This document shows positions 1 to 9,494 of a DNA stretch of 64,000 nt, one piece after another. The notes under the pieces were generated by a model that saw only the letters and a program-made list of their open reading frames with translations, made no database searches and was not told where the DNA came from. The stretch covers positions 1 to 64,000 of the forward strand of contig CAZPBN010000007.1 of NCBI GenBank assembly GCA_964584935.1. Reading direction: 5' to 3'. Every line of letters begins with the position of its first letter. The first letter of the stretch is position 1. This DNA is from CAZPBN01 sp964584935 (GTDB lineage Bacteria; Acidobacteriota; Aminicenantia; Aminicenantales; Aminicenantaceae). The position numbers and the translations under genes are program-made.

Positions 1-56
1 GGTAGAGTACGAGCTTCCCAAGCTCGGGGTCGCGGGTTCAAATCCCGTTGCCCGCT
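1..56 (+). tRNA. tRNA-Gly (CCC), 5' end cut by window edge
   Basis: The sequence starts in the D-loop (GGTAGAG). The anticodon stem CGAGC/GCTCG (10-14/22-26) closes a 7-base loop with anticodon CCC at 17-19, followed by a 5-base variable loop, a T arm with GTTCAAAT at 36-43, and the acceptor 3' strand TGCCCGC (49-55) with discriminator T at 56. CCC anticodon and U73 fit tRNA-Gly. CCA is not encoded. About 17 bases at the 5' end lie outside the window. Confidence 0.93.
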
Positions 57-111
57 TTTATCATTCTCTATGTTTTCATAGCTCAATTTAAATTGATGAA
101 CTTCCAATCTA

Positions 112-816
112 TCAATCATTGGCAATAAGAAACGTTTTTGGATCAAGCTTGATTTGAAGCTCCCCTGGAGATATGAATTCATGATTTTTAATAAGATAAA
201 GCCTCACCCAATCATCTTTATACATAAGAGTTATCAATACTTCTATATCCTCTAAAAATCTTTCAAGCATAAAAGGTATGCCTTTTTTGTTATAAATCGG
301 TTCTTTTCCTAATAAAGACGCAGTGAACCAAAGTTCAACTCCGTCTTTTAATGCAAATTCTCTGAACATTCTCAGTTCTTCCGGATTGGACATAGAAAAA
401 TCAAAACCGTCAACTACGACCGTATCTGCTTCGAATCTTCCCTCTTTAATTATGGAACCAAGACTTCTTAGAACCTGATCAGTTTTTGTGCCGGCTTGGT
501 TGAAATTCATAATAACCCGCTTTTTTATTATCTCATTATAAACATCAGCCGGGAAACCTTTTTTCTGATCTTTCGCTATTCCTTTAAAAATATCTTTATA
601 CCAATTTATGATATGATCAACTTTACTGGAATAGGAAATATGAATCACATGTTTTCCTTGAAACAATTTATCCATTGCGATGTGCACAAGACAGGCTGTT
701 TTCCCTACTCCTTTTTTTGAAGCCAGGATTCCTATATTTCCCTTATCCAATCCACCGTGGATCGATTGTTCCAGAATTCTCAACGGGCTTCTATTGACCA
801 TTTCTGTTTTTATCAT
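112..816 (-). CDS. RecA-superfamily P-loop ATPase, function unknown
   Basis: A 234-residue soluble protein with a Walker A motif (SKKGVGKTA, about residues 33-41) and a Walker B-like strand ADTVVVDGFD near residue 130, the arrangement of RecA/KaiC/DnaB-fold ATPases. There is no signal peptide or membrane segment and no extra DNA-binding domain that I can recognise. The start is supported by GAGGGGAG a few bases upstream. It lies 33 bp downstream of the EF-G gene on the same strand, so it is probably in the same transcript, but that does not define a role. It may be a stand-alone ATPase similar to DnaB C-terminal domains; I do not recognise a named family. Protein coding is secure, function is not. 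Confidence 0.8.
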   Translation of the reverse strand: MIKTEMVNRSPLRILEQSIHGGLDKGNIGILASKKGVGKTACLVHIAMDKLFQGKHVIHISYSSKVDHIINWYKDIFKGIAKDQKKGFPADVYNEIIKKRVIMNFNQAGTKTDQVLRSLGSIIKEGRFEADTVVVDGFDFSMSNPEELRMFREFALKDGVELWFTASLLGKEPIYNKKGIPFMLERFLEDIEVLITLMYKDDWVRLYLIKNHEFISPGELQIKLDPKTFLIAND

Positions 817-849
817 ATTATCAAACTCCCCTCATATATTTTAATTTTT

Positions 850-2919
850 CTACTTCTCCCTGTATTCTTTTATCAGCCTTTCTGAAATAGAAACAGGTAC
901 TTTGTCATATTTTAAAAATTCCATAGTGAACTCAGCTTTGCCCTGAGTCAAAGATCGAAGGATGGTTGAATATCCAAACATCTCATTTAACGGAACTTCT
1001 GCATCCACTCTCGCAAAAACACCATCCTCAACAGAACTGATTATGATACCCCGCCTCTGGTTAATGGATGCAAATAATTTCCCGGCAAATTCAGAAGGGC
1101 TCTCAATTGAAACCTTCATAATCGGCTCAAGAATTATTGGATTGGCTTTCTGACAAGACTGTTTGAATGCTTGCTTTGCCGCTGAACGAAAAGCGATATC
1201 AGAAGAATCAACAGGATGAAAATTTCCATCAGTCAGAATAACTTTTATTCCTGTTAAAGGAAATCCAATAAGATTTCCCTTTTCCATTCCATCCTTAAAA
1301 CCTTCCTCGCAGGCAGGAATATACTCAGTCGGAATATGCCCTCCCTTAACTTTATTTTCAAACTCATAGTTAACTTCAGGATTTGGTTCTATAACACCAA
1401 TAACTCTTCCATATTGTCCAGCCCCTCCGGTTTGTTTTTTGTGAGTGTAGTCAAAATGAACTTTCTTGCTTATTGTTTCCCGATAGGCAACCTGGGGAGC
1501 CCCTGTTTCCACTTCCACTCCATACTCCCTCCTCATTCTCTCAATATAAACATCCAGGTGTAGTTCTCCCATTCCTTGCACAATAGTCTGTTTCGACTCC
1601 GGATCCACATAAGTTTTAAAAGTGGGGTCTTCCTTAACAAAGCGATTCAAGGCTTTACTCATTTTATCAGATATTCCCTTTTTGGTTGGAGTTACGGCAA
1701 GGGATATGACCGGTTCAGGAATATAAATGGAAGACATAGAATAATTTAATCCAGGACTCACAAAAGTATCTCCCGAAGCACAGTCAATCCCGAATAAAGC
1801 AACAATATCACCACACTCTGCCTTATTTATATCATCCATACTCTCCGCATGCATCTTTACCAATCTGTTGACCTTAAATGTATTGCCGGAACGGGTATTA
1901 TAAAGTTCATCTCCTTTCTTTACACTTCCTTGATAGATCCTTATATACGACAACTGCCCGTATTTTCCTTCTTCCAGTTTGAATGCAAAGGCAACACATC
2001 CTAAATGAGAATCAGGATTCAGTTTAACCGGCTTCTCTTCACTATCCAGATCCAGGGCAAAATTCTCTACTTCCGCAGGATTAGGAAGATAGCGGACAAT
2101 AGCATCCATAAGAGGCTGAACCCCTTTGTTTTTAAATGCTGCTCCCATAAAGACCGGAACGAGACAGTTGGATACAGTTCCTTTCCGGACTGCATCGCAG
2201 ATGAGATCATCTGTGATTTGATCATCCAGAATAGCCTCAGTGAGTTCATCGGAAAACAGAGAAACTGCATCGAGCATCTCCTCCCGTTTTTTTTCTGCCT
2301 CCTGTTTCAATTCAAGGGGAATCTCCTGATTTATGATTTCCTTACCTTCACTTCCTTCAAAATAAATAGCCTTCATGGAAACAAGATCTACAACACCTAT
2401 ATACTTGTCCTCGAGTCCGATAGGAATTTGCATGAGAACCGCATTCCTATCCAGTTTATCTATCAAATCTTGCTTCACTTTAAAAGGGTTCGCTCCTGTC
2501 CTATCACATTTATTAATAAACACTAAAGATGGAACTTTATAGCGCTTCAACTGTCTATCCACGGTTATGGACTGAGATTGTATTCCTCCAACAGAACATA
2601 AAACAAGAATAGCCCCATCCAGAACACGCAGAGATCGTTCCACCTCAATTGAAAAGTCAACATGTCCGGGTGTATCAATGATATTTATAGAATAATCATT
2701 CCATATGACATTTGTCGCTGCCGAAGCGATGGTAATCCCTCTTTCTTTCTCCAATTCCATTGAATCCATAGTAGCTCCTACACCGTCTTTTCCTTTAACT
2801 TCATGGATCCTATGTATCTTTTTACAATAATAGAGAATTCTTTCTGTTAAAGTCGTTTTCCCGGAATCAATGTGAGCACTAATACCGATGTTTCTTATCT
2901 TTTTCAAATCTGTTTTCAT
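850..2919 (-). CDS. fusA: Translation elongation factor G (spdEFG1/mtEFG1 type)
   Basis: Ribosomal translocase GTPase of 689 residues, the usual EF-G length. G1 is AHIDSGKTT, G2 lies in EKERGITIAS, G3 is DTPGHVD and G4 is NKCD; domains II-V follow, with the domain IV segment QTGGAGQYGRV. AHIDSGKTT (Ser rather than the usual Ala) and the following GKDGVGATMDSMELEKERGIT pattern are typical of mitochondrial EF-G1 and its bacterial relative spdEFG1. The open frame continues 17 codons upstream, but the ATG at 2919 has AGAGGA at good spacing and begins MKTDLKKIRNIGISAH, matching the family. No str-operon genes (rpsL, rpsG, tuf) are beside it, which also fits an spd-type copy. The ATPase gene at 112-816 follows. 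Confidence 0.96.
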   Translation of the reverse strand: MKTDLKKIRNIGISAHIDSGKTTLTERILYYCKKIHRIHEVKGKDGVGATMDSMELEKERGITIASAATNVIWNDYSINIIDTPGHVDFSIEVERSLRVLDGAILVLCSVGGIQSQSITVDRQLKRYKVPSLVFINKCDRTGANPFKVKQDLIDKLDRNAVLMQIPIGLEDKYIGVVDLVSMKAIYFEGSEGKEIINQEIPLELKQEAEKKREEMLDAVSLFSDELTEAILDDQITDDLICDAVRKGTVSNCLVPVFMGAAFKNKGVQPLMDAIVRYLPNPAEVENFALDLDSEEKPVKLNPDSHLGCVAFAFKLEEGKYGQLSYIRIYQGSVKKGDELYNTRSGNTFKVNRLVKMHAESMDDINKAECGDIVALFGIDCASGDTFVSPGLNYSMSSIYIPEPVISLAVTPTKKGISDKMSKALNRFVKEDPTFKTYVDPESKQTIVQGMGELHLDVYIERMRREYGVEVETGAPQVAYRETISKKVHFDYTHKKQTGGAGQYGRVIGVIEPNPEVNYEFENKVKGGHIPTEYIPACEEGFKDGMEKGNLIGFPLTGIKVILTDGNFHPVDSSDIAFRSAAKQAFKQSCQKANPIILEPIMKVSIESPSEFAGKLFASINQRRGIIISSVEDGVFARVDAEVPLNEMFGYSTILRSLTQGKAEFTMEFLKYDKVPVSISERLIKEYREK

Positions 2920-3112
2920 TGTTGTATCCTCTGTTGATTGAAATCCTTTTCTATAATAAACACTATTCAAATGAAAAACTCAATATAAATACTCCTATGG
3001 TTGAGAATATGAATAAAAGGAGTTTTTTGAATTGAAATAAAAAGTCTTATATATTTAGTGGATGCTCAAACAGCACAACGATTCATTCTCGTATTTATTA
3101 TTATAAAACAAT

Positions 3113-3160
3113 AAAGAAAAAAAAGATAGACTACCCCTTTCTGAGCTAGCCTATCTTTTA
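3113..3160 (-). terminator. Intrinsic terminator after the SH3/barrel gene
   Basis: Read leftward, AAAGATAG-GCTAG pairs with CTA-GTCTATCTTT (arms at 3148-3160 and 3121-3133, with small mismatches), and the 3' arm runs into an uninterrupted T tract (complement of the A run at 3114-3124). It lies 15 bp past the stop of the gene at 3175 and separates the kinase/barrel operon from the EF-G gene. Confidence 0.85.
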
Positions 3161-3174
3161 TATTACTATATTAT

Positions 3175-4389
3175 TTAGAATCCTAAGCCAATTCCTAAAG
3201 TGATAACCGGAAAACTCAAGGAAATAGTCACAGGTGTAGACATTTCTTCCTGGTGTTTGTCCATTCTAGTTTCATTAGCAGTAAATTTATTGAGTTCAGA
3301 TTTGTAATCTTTTCTGATCAAAGTCCACTGGTACTCCTGGCTTGGACCAATAAAATACCTGGCATCAAGATTCACATAGAAAGTATCCGCTAATTTCACG
3401 GACACCCCCGCACCAACATTTCCTCCAATACCGCTAATTTTTTCATCAATCTGATATTCAAAGTCGAACCAATCTATGTACTGATAAACCCAATCAGTCC
3501 ATGAACCACCTTCTCCCATATAGGCAGTGGCACTGTAATTTCCCATAAAAATTGAAACACCTCCTGAAAGATAGGGAGTGATCGTTTCCATTGGAAAGCG
3601 GGCATGAAGATTTATAGAAATGGGTGTGACCGTAAAAGTGCTTTCAGGATTATTTGGTAATTCATAATCAGGAAAATCATCAATTGAATAAGTTGAACCT
3701 CCCCAAGTCCATTCATACATAAAACTGGATGTTGGTGTGATATTTCCACTAACATAGTCCACTCTTGCTTCCAAACCAAAATTCTCAATAAACATGAATA
3801 TAATTCCGCCTCCAAAACCGGGCATTTTGGCTTTATTATCAAGGCTTATCGTACCGCTTTCCTCTGCATTAGTAAGAAGGAGCCAAGACCAACTATCTTC
3901 CCAGGATATTGTTGCTGTTTGAGAATATATGGGAAGTCCTCCTCCAGCGAAAAACATGAATCTCATAAATTTTTCAGGTTTTCTGGGAGGAACAGTCCTT
4001 TCAGGCCTTTCTCTAACCGGGGGAGGTTCATATTCTTGAACCGCTTCTTCTTTTTTTGTCTCTTCCATTTCAGGCTCTTCTTCCATCTCCGGTTCAACTC
4101 CTTCTTCTAATTCAACAAACATTTGATGGATAAAACCGGTGATCAACACCCCAACCTTTGAAACCAACTGGATCTCATACCACTCTCCGGTTTTCTTTTC
4201 AACTTCAAATTCACTGCCAACGGGCGGACTTTTAATGACGTCACTCTCCATATTAGGTTCCAATCGGATTTTAGCATTGTTCACGACTATTCTGACTTTT
4301 TGTTTGTCTGCATGAACAAATCCGGGCAGAACAAGCATCACAGCAAAAATTAAACAAATAAAAAATTCTCCTCTTATTTTATTTCTCAT
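3175..4389 (-). CDS. SH3-domain outer-membrane beta-barrel protein
   Basis: A 404-residue exported protein. Residues 1-27 form a signal peptide ending in FVHA. Residues about 30-95 look like a bacterial SH3 domain (KVRIVVNNAKIRLEPN...SDVI...VGSEFEVEKKTGEWYEIQL). A linker rich in Glu, Pro and Arg (about 97-140) leads to an amphipathic, Trp/Tyr/Gly-rich C-terminal half that ends in phenylalanine (ITLGIGLGF), as in OmpA-like beta-barrels. A plausible layout is a periplasmic SH3 tethered to an outer-membrane barrel; the reverse topology order (domain before barrel) is less common than in OmpA. It lies 22 bp after the Ser/Thr kinase gene and is followed by a strong terminator, so it is the last gene of that operon. 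Substrate and partner are unknown. Confidence 0.85.
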   Translation of the reverse strand: MRNKIRGEFFICLIFAVMLVLPGFVHADKQKVRIVVNNAKIRLEPNMESDVIKSPPVGSEFEVEKKTGEWYEIQLVSKVGVLITGFIHQMFVELEEGVEPEMEEEPEMEETKKEEAVQEYEPPPVRERPERTVPPRKPEKFMRFMFFAGGGLPIYSQTATISWEDSWSWLLLTNAEESGTISLDNKAKMPGFGGGIIFMFIENFGLEARVDYVSGNITPTSSFMYEWTWGGSTYSIDDFPDYELPNNPESTFTVTPISINLHARFPMETITPYLSGGVSIFMGNYSATAYMGEGGSWTDWVYQYIDWFDFEYQIDEKISGIGGNVGAGVSVKLADTFYVNLDARYFIGPSQEYQWTLIRKDYKSELNKFTANETRMDKHQEEMSTPVTISLSFPVITLGIGLGF

Positions 4390-4411
4390 ATTTCCTCCTC
4401 TATTTTTTATT

Positions 4412-6559
4412 TTAATGAGAATTTATTGACATAATTTTCCAATGACTGTTTTGTCTCTCAATCATCCAGATATAAGTCCCTTCGAAAAGGACACTTCTTG
4501 TATCATCTTTCCTAGAAATACCAGTTATAATATGAGAAAATTTTACTTCAGCCTTATTGCTTCCTTTAAATCGAATATTAATTTGGGAAGCATTGCCTTG
4601 AAGCTTATTATAGTTTGCGGAAATCATTTTAATATCTCTTTTTAGTTCATTATAAAGCTTGGGACTGCAATTATTATTGTAAAACAAAAGCAACTCATCG
4701 TTGTTTATCGAACTAACATATTGATTGACCAGTGACTTTATTTCACCAGGAGCCATCTCAAGTCTCGCTGATCTCATATATTTCCTCGCTTTTTCATTGT
4801 CAGGATCCATAATAAGCACTTCTTTCATTTGCTTTATACATTTTGTGAAATTTCCCTTATCAAAATTATCGATCCCCTCTTTGACTTTTATGGATATATT
4901 ATCACTTTTTCTAACTTTTTCTGGCTCGGACACTGCTTGTTCAGGTTTAGTCTTCAATTTCTCTTCTGCCTTCTCATCCGCTTTAACAGTTTCACTTGTT
5001 TTTTCTTCAGGTTTTTCCACATAAGTAAGTTGCTCCTGGAGATGGCTTACTTTTTGTTCTATGTCATCTGTTCCCACGCTTTCTGGAACCGCATCCAGAT
5101 ATTTATTAAAATAAAAAATTGACTTTGCCCATTCCTGTTTCAATTCAAATATCTCTCCTAAGTGTTTGTATGGTTCCGGAATCGTCTCCTCAAGCAAACT
5201 CACTTGTTCATATTTCGACACAGCCTCATCTAATTTTCCTTGTTTTTTATAAACTTTCGCTAATCCCAATAGCGCTTGGGTATTCTCCGGTTCTTTCTCT
5301 AAAATCGCATTAAATCGCTCTATAGCTTCAGAATAATTCTTATTTTCCAAGTTCTCATTTCCTTGGGCAAGAATATCTTTTATTGGAACAACTTCAGCTT
5401 GAGGAGAAACAGCAGATTTTTCTTTTTCCGGAGAAGTGGGCTCAGGAGTCTTATCTCTCAAAACAAAAAGCCATCCTGCTATAATGATAAATCCTGCGAT
5501 GGTGATAACAACAAGGGGAATCAGTATCTTTCTCAGTTTAAACTGCGCTGAGACCTCTCTTGAAGTGCCCTTCGGTTTCTTGGGTATTAATCGTTCTGTC
5601 GTAGGAATACTGTTTTCAATATCCGTTAATTCAGCCAGTAATTCATCCGCACTCTGATATCTTTTTTCCTTTTTCTTTTCCAGACATTTGAGAATCAGTT
5701 TTCTAAGCTCATCAGGAAGTTGGGGGCTAAATTTTTTGGGATCCGGAGGCTTTTCATTTTTATGCTTCATGACTATCCCAAGAGGAGTATCTCCTTCAAA
5801 GGGAGCTCTTCCCGTCACCATTTCATACAGAATCACCCCAAATGAATAAATATCGGAACGGTGATCCACATCCTTAACTTCAGCTTGTTCAGGCGACATG
5901 TATTCCGGAGTCCCGATCATAACCCCCGTATCTGTGATTCCTTTTCCCTTGATAGAGCGGGCAATTCCAAAATCCATTATTCTGGCATTTCCTTCTCTAT
6001 CTATCATAATGTTTTGCGGTTTCAAATCGCGATGAACAACTCCCAGTTTATGAGCTTCGGACATTCCCTCCACAATCTGTCTTGATATAAAAACAGCTTT
6101 TCCTATGGTAAACTGGCCTATCCGGCGCATTAAACTCTTCAAATCCTCTCCGGATACATACTCCATTGTGATAAAACTGGCACCCTGCTCTTCATTGATA
6201 TCATACATACGGCACACATTTCGGTGAGAGATTTGACGGGTAACCTTTAATTCATTTTTAAACCGTTTCAAAGTATTTTTATCAGAAGAAATTTCTGTTT
6301 TTATTAATTTCAATGCAACTTTTTCATCAACCTTATTATCAAAGGCTTTGTATACTTTTCCCATACCACCTTTCCCCAGTTCTTCTATGATTTCATATCT
6401 GCCTGAAATCACATCCCCTCTTTTAAAATCCTCAACAACAGTTCTAAAAGTTTTGGTATTTGATTCTTTCATATTATCTTGATTCATAAGCGGTGCAGAA
6501 CAGTTTTTGCAAAACTGAGCTCCTTCTGGATTTTCTGAGTGGCATTTTGGACATTTCAT
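4412..6559 (-). CDS. Membrane Ser/Thr protein kinase with zinc ribbon and TPRs
   Basis: A 715-residue PknB/Hanks-type kinase. An N-terminal zinc ribbon (C3, C6, C17, C20 in MKCPKCHSEN...FCKNC) precedes a kinase domain at about 54-315: glycine loop GKGGMGKVY, catalytic Lys84 in VALK, HRDLKPQN with Asp178, DFG at 197-199, and activation segment GTPEYMSPEQ. One membrane helix lies at about 344-367. The extracytoplasmic part carries TPR-like repeats (about 390-500), a charged Glu/Lys linker, and a C-terminal domain of about 110 residues that resembles an NTF2/SnoaL-like fold by pattern only. All catalytic residues are present, so it should be active. The gene is followed at 22 bp by the SH3/barrel gene, suggesting envelope sensing. 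The zinc-ribbon-first architecture is common in Acidobacteriota-like genomes. Confidence 0.93.
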   Translation of the reverse strand: MKCPKCHSENPEGAQFCKNCSAPLMNQDNMKESNTKTFRTVVEDFKRGDVISGRYEIIEELGKGGMGKVYKAFDNKVDEKVALKLIKTEISSDKNTLKRFKNELKVTRQISHRNVCRMYDINEEQGASFITMEYVSGEDLKSLMRRIGQFTIGKAVFISRQIVEGMSEAHKLGVVHRDLKPQNIMIDREGNARIMDFGIARSIKGKGITDTGVMIGTPEYMSPEQAEVKDVDHRSDIYSFGVILYEMVTGRAPFEGDTPLGIVMKHKNEKPPDPKKFSPQLPDELRKLILKCLEKKKEKRYQSADELLAELTDIENSIPTTERLIPKKPKGTSREVSAQFKLRKILIPLVVITIAGFIIIAGWLFVLRDKTPEPTSPEKEKSAVSPQAEVVPIKDILAQGNENLENKNYSEAIERFNAILEKEPENTQALLGLAKVYKKQGKLDEAVSKYEQVSLLEETIPEPYKHLGEIFELKQEWAKSIFYFNKYLDAVPESVGTDDIEQKVSHLQEQLTYVEKPEEKTSETVKADEKAEEKLKTKPEQAVSEPEKVRKSDNISIKVKEGIDNFDKGNFTKCIKQMKEVLIMDPDNEKARKYMRSARLEMAPGEIKSLVNQYVSSINNDELLLFYNNNCSPKLYNELKRDIKMISANYNKLQGNASQINIRFKGSNKAEVKFSHIITGISRKDDTRSVLFEGTYIWMIERQNSHWKIMSINSH

Positions 6560-6652
6560 TCGTTTTTTTGCCTTTTACCTCATTAGTTGTAAAAATAATA
6601 TTAAAAAAAGTATTCATTGTCAACTCAAATGATTCATGCCTTAAACTTCTTG

Positions 6653-9187
6653 CTATTTACCTAATTCGGCTGAACCATAATATATAGAATTAAATAAAAA
6701 CCTAAAAGTGGCATGAGCCTGTCCTCTGTAATGAACAGGAAATCCCAATAATATCAATTTGCCAGAATCATAAGGAATATCCACAATTCCACTCTTTCCA
6801 GAAAGGTAATCCTCTCCATCAATCCACCCACTGATCAGTAAGTCCTCCGAAGGATATTGAACAACACTGTTCCCTTTTTTAACTTCAAAGCCAGGACTTC
6901 TTCTGAACATGACTGCTCCCTGACTTTCATAGCCAAAGGCAATCGGATGGTTGTTGTCAATATGAATCCTTAAAATGGAACCGGGTATGAAAAATTCTTT
7001 CCTCCCCAGATCCTTCACTGGATTACTCACATCAAGATCAAATTGCTCAATAAGAAATGAAGAAGCTGAATTCAGGGCGATTAATGTCCCTCCTTTTTTG
7101 ACAAACAGTTTTAGATTAGACAAGCCATTTTCTCCGATTCCTCCCGCATATTCAGAAGGAATTCGGTTGACAGATATTCCTTTCATAATCGTTCTTTCCC
7201 TCATATCTGGAATAATCATGACATCTATATCTTGATTCAAATCACCTGATTTGATATCTTCATTGCATATGCTTCTGAAAGGGAATTCATATTGTTCCAG
7301 CACCCATCTCAACCATCCCTCATCCATGGAAGCTTTCCAACTTTTGTAAACACCAAGTCTTACAGGCTTTAACTGGTACTCTTCAACATCCGGATTGAAA
7401 TTTATTGCCTTGAACTGCACGGTGAGATCTTCTATGATCGATTTCAATTCTTTATTCAATCCTTTCTTAAACTCCACAATCATTGACCCTGGAGGATATT
7501 TTATTCCGTTCTCTTTAAAAGATTCCGCACCCCAGGAAACCGAATATCCTTTCTGGATCAATCTGTTCAAAGCCACGATATCATCATTTGTTTCATGGCC
7601 CCAAATATATCCGTAGGGGTCCTCTTTCAATTCCACCATTCCTCTGGGATTTCGGAAATCTTCCATCCTATCACACTGGACCTCAAATGGATTATCAACC
7701 TGGACCACATTGACACCCATTAAAAGAGGAAGAGTGTGAGCAACCACATCATACGGAGTTTTGAGTGGCCCGCCTGGATATTCACGAATTTCCGGATAAT
7801 TCTGTCTTTCCAGCAAAGTTTTTGCAAATCCTCCATACGGCTGTGCCATAAATATAATAAATGTTCCTTCGGGATATTGAACTCCATCTGCTTCAAACGA
7901 TTCCTGAGCTTTATGAATCTCGACATCCCCTGTATTCAACACATCCATCATTTTAAAGGCGGTTGATACATCTCTTTGTTTTTCTGGAATAATGAATACA
8001 AACGGAGGATCTATTCTTTGAACCGCTTTTTTGTGAATTCTGTAGAAATTGCGAAGCCAATTCTCTCTGAGTCTGGCTGCATTGATCAATACTGCCATAA
8101 CGGCTGAATAATCATAGTCAATGATGTCCCGCAGCGTCCATTCTCCTCCTTTCCAGGGCATAGGAATATTCACTGATCTTTCTCTAACACTGGGGTAAAT
8201 CTGACTAAACTCTATTTCCAAGGGAGTGGCAACATTCACACTGGCTACTTCTGTTAAAATTCTTATCCCTCCATGATAATGATGATAAGCTCTGGCTGGA
8301 GTCCATGCATCAAACCACATACTATGTCCCACACCGCTTTTTCCTTCCGCTGTCATTTCAGAGGCAATGAAAGAGCCCATTACTGATACCTGCTGTTGGA
8401 TAATCGGATCGATATTGGGTTCATAAGGGTCCACAAAAGGAGGAACAAATATTCGGGGGCCTCTCGAACCCATCTGATGCATATCCATCACAATCTGAGG
8501 ATGCCACACATTATGAATTTTATTTATAGTCAATTTCGATTCCACCTGGGTAAACATATACCAGTCACGGTTATTATCATGGCCTACATATTTATGATAA
8601 AGCCACGGCATCGGACATCCTTCATATTCAGTTCCCACATATTTTCTGTACCAATCAACGACCATCTGAATTCCATCCGGATTGTGCATAGGGACGAGAA
8701 GTATTATGACATTATCCAAGATCCCTCGAGTTTTACTGTCATTTTTCGAAGCCAGATCATAGGCTAATTCCATAGACATCTGAGAGGCTCCGATCTCAGA
8801 AGCATGTAATGAACAATTGATCATGACGACAGTTTTTCCATTTTTAATCGCTTCTTCAGCTTGGTCTTCGTTAATTTTCCTTGGATCAGCAAGGTTATTC
8901 TGATAATCGTGATATTTCTTTATGTCAATCCGATTCTCTACAGATGTGATGAGAGCCACAATAAAAGGATTTCCCAAACTCGTCTTCCCCACTTCCTTGA
9001 CTTGAATTCTGTCACTTTCCCTGTCCAGTTTATTGAAATATTCGACAATCTGGTGCATATCCGCCAGCTTTCTATCTGTTCCCACCTTAAAACCAAGTAT
9101 CTTTTCCGGCTTGGTGATATCAGCAGAAAGGAACGGGATGAAGACAAAAATAAACAAAACCATAAATAAAACATTCTTGCGTTTCAT
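6653..9187 (-). CDS. Secreted M14 family zinc carboxypeptidase
   Basis: An 844-residue exported metallopeptidase. The ATG at 9187 is chosen over an in-frame ATG seven codons earlier because GGAGG stands 5 bases before it and the protein then starts with a signal peptide (MKRKNVLFMVLFIF...FLSA). The M14 zinc site is visible: HASE (His128, Glu131) and His237 in MDMHQMG, with substrate-binding NRDWY at 206-210 and a later TEVAS segment that may hold the catalytic Glu. The C-terminal half (about 400-844) is a long extension, with a possible glutamine-amidotransferase-like segment near 650-720 (VMIIPDM...LKLFVKKGGTLIALN) as in related large M14 proteins. It probably hydrolyses peptides in the periplasm or outside. 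Its stop is 94 bp before the kinase start, so cotranscription is possible. Confidence 0.92.
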   Translation of the reverse strand: MKRKNVLFMVLFIFVFIPFLSADITKPEKILGFKVGTDRKLADMHQIVEYFNKLDRESDRIQVKEVGKTSLGNPFIVALITSVENRIDIKKYHDYQNNLADPRKINEDQAEEAIKNGKTVVMINCSLHASEIGASQMSMELAYDLASKNDSKTRGILDNVIILLVPMHNPDGIQMVVDWYRKYVGTEYEGCPMPWLYHKYVGHDNNRDWYMFTQVESKLTINKIHNVWHPQIVMDMHQMGSRGPRIFVPPFVDPYEPNIDPIIQQQVSVMGSFIASEMTAEGKSGVGHSMWFDAWTPARAYHHYHGGIRILTEVASVNVATPLEIEFSQIYPSVRERSVNIPMPWKGGEWTLRDIIDYDYSAVMAVLINAARLRENWLRNFYRIHKKAVQRIDPPFVFIIPEKQRDVSTAFKMMDVLNTGDVEIHKAQESFEADGVQYPEGTFIIFMAQPYGGFAKTLLERQNYPEIREYPGGPLKTPYDVVAHTLPLLMGVNVVQVDNPFEVQCDRMEDFRNPRGMVELKEDPYGYIWGHETNDDIVALNRLIQKGYSVSWGAESFKENGIKYPPGSMIVEFKKGLNKELKSIIEDLTVQFKAINFNPDVEEYQLKPVRLGVYKSWKASMDEGWLRWVLEQYEFPFRSICNEDIKSGDLNQDIDVMIIPDMRERTIMKGISVNRIPSEYAGGIGENGLSNLKLFVKKGGTLIALNSASSFLIEQFDLDVSNPVKDLGRKEFFIPGSILRIHIDNNHPIAFGYESQGAVMFRRSPGFEVKKGNSVVQYPSEDLLISGWIDGEDYLSGKSGIVDIPYDSGKLILLGFPVHYRGQAHATFRFLFNSIYYGSAELGK

Positions 9188-9431
9188 GAATTCCTCCATA
9201 AAATCCATATAATCACTTTAAATTCTTTATTTATATATTCACCCATTAATTAGGCAGCATTTGATAATTTTATTTGAATTCAACATTGGATAGTGATTAT
9301 CTCAATATCACCAACAAATTCATCCAATATCTATTTATCCTAACAACATCCCTTGCCTATTTCAATGAATATATCCTCCAGAGTTTCCCCAAAAAGGAAA
9401 GAAATTTTAATAACCTTCAATGACTGTTAGG

Positions 9432-9459
9432 TTGAAATATTATTGAAAAAATGTAGAAT
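9432..9459 (+). promoter_or_regulatory. Candidate sigma-70 promoter for the WD40 gene
   Basis: TTGAAA at 9432-9437, a 16-base spacer, and TAGAAT at 9454-9459, 35 bp before the WD40 start. The 307-bp divergent region 9188-9494 otherwise shows only an imperfect palindrome (GTGAT...ATCAC near 9293-9311). No promoter for the leftward M14 gene stood out. Confidence 0.4.
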
Positions 9460-9494
9460 ATAATTTTACTCAAATCATAGACGGAGGATAAACC

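Noticed and set aside
2920..2970. Seventeen additional N-terminal codons on EF-G
   Set aside because: No ribosome site before them, while the ATG at 2919 has AGAGGA and matches the family start.
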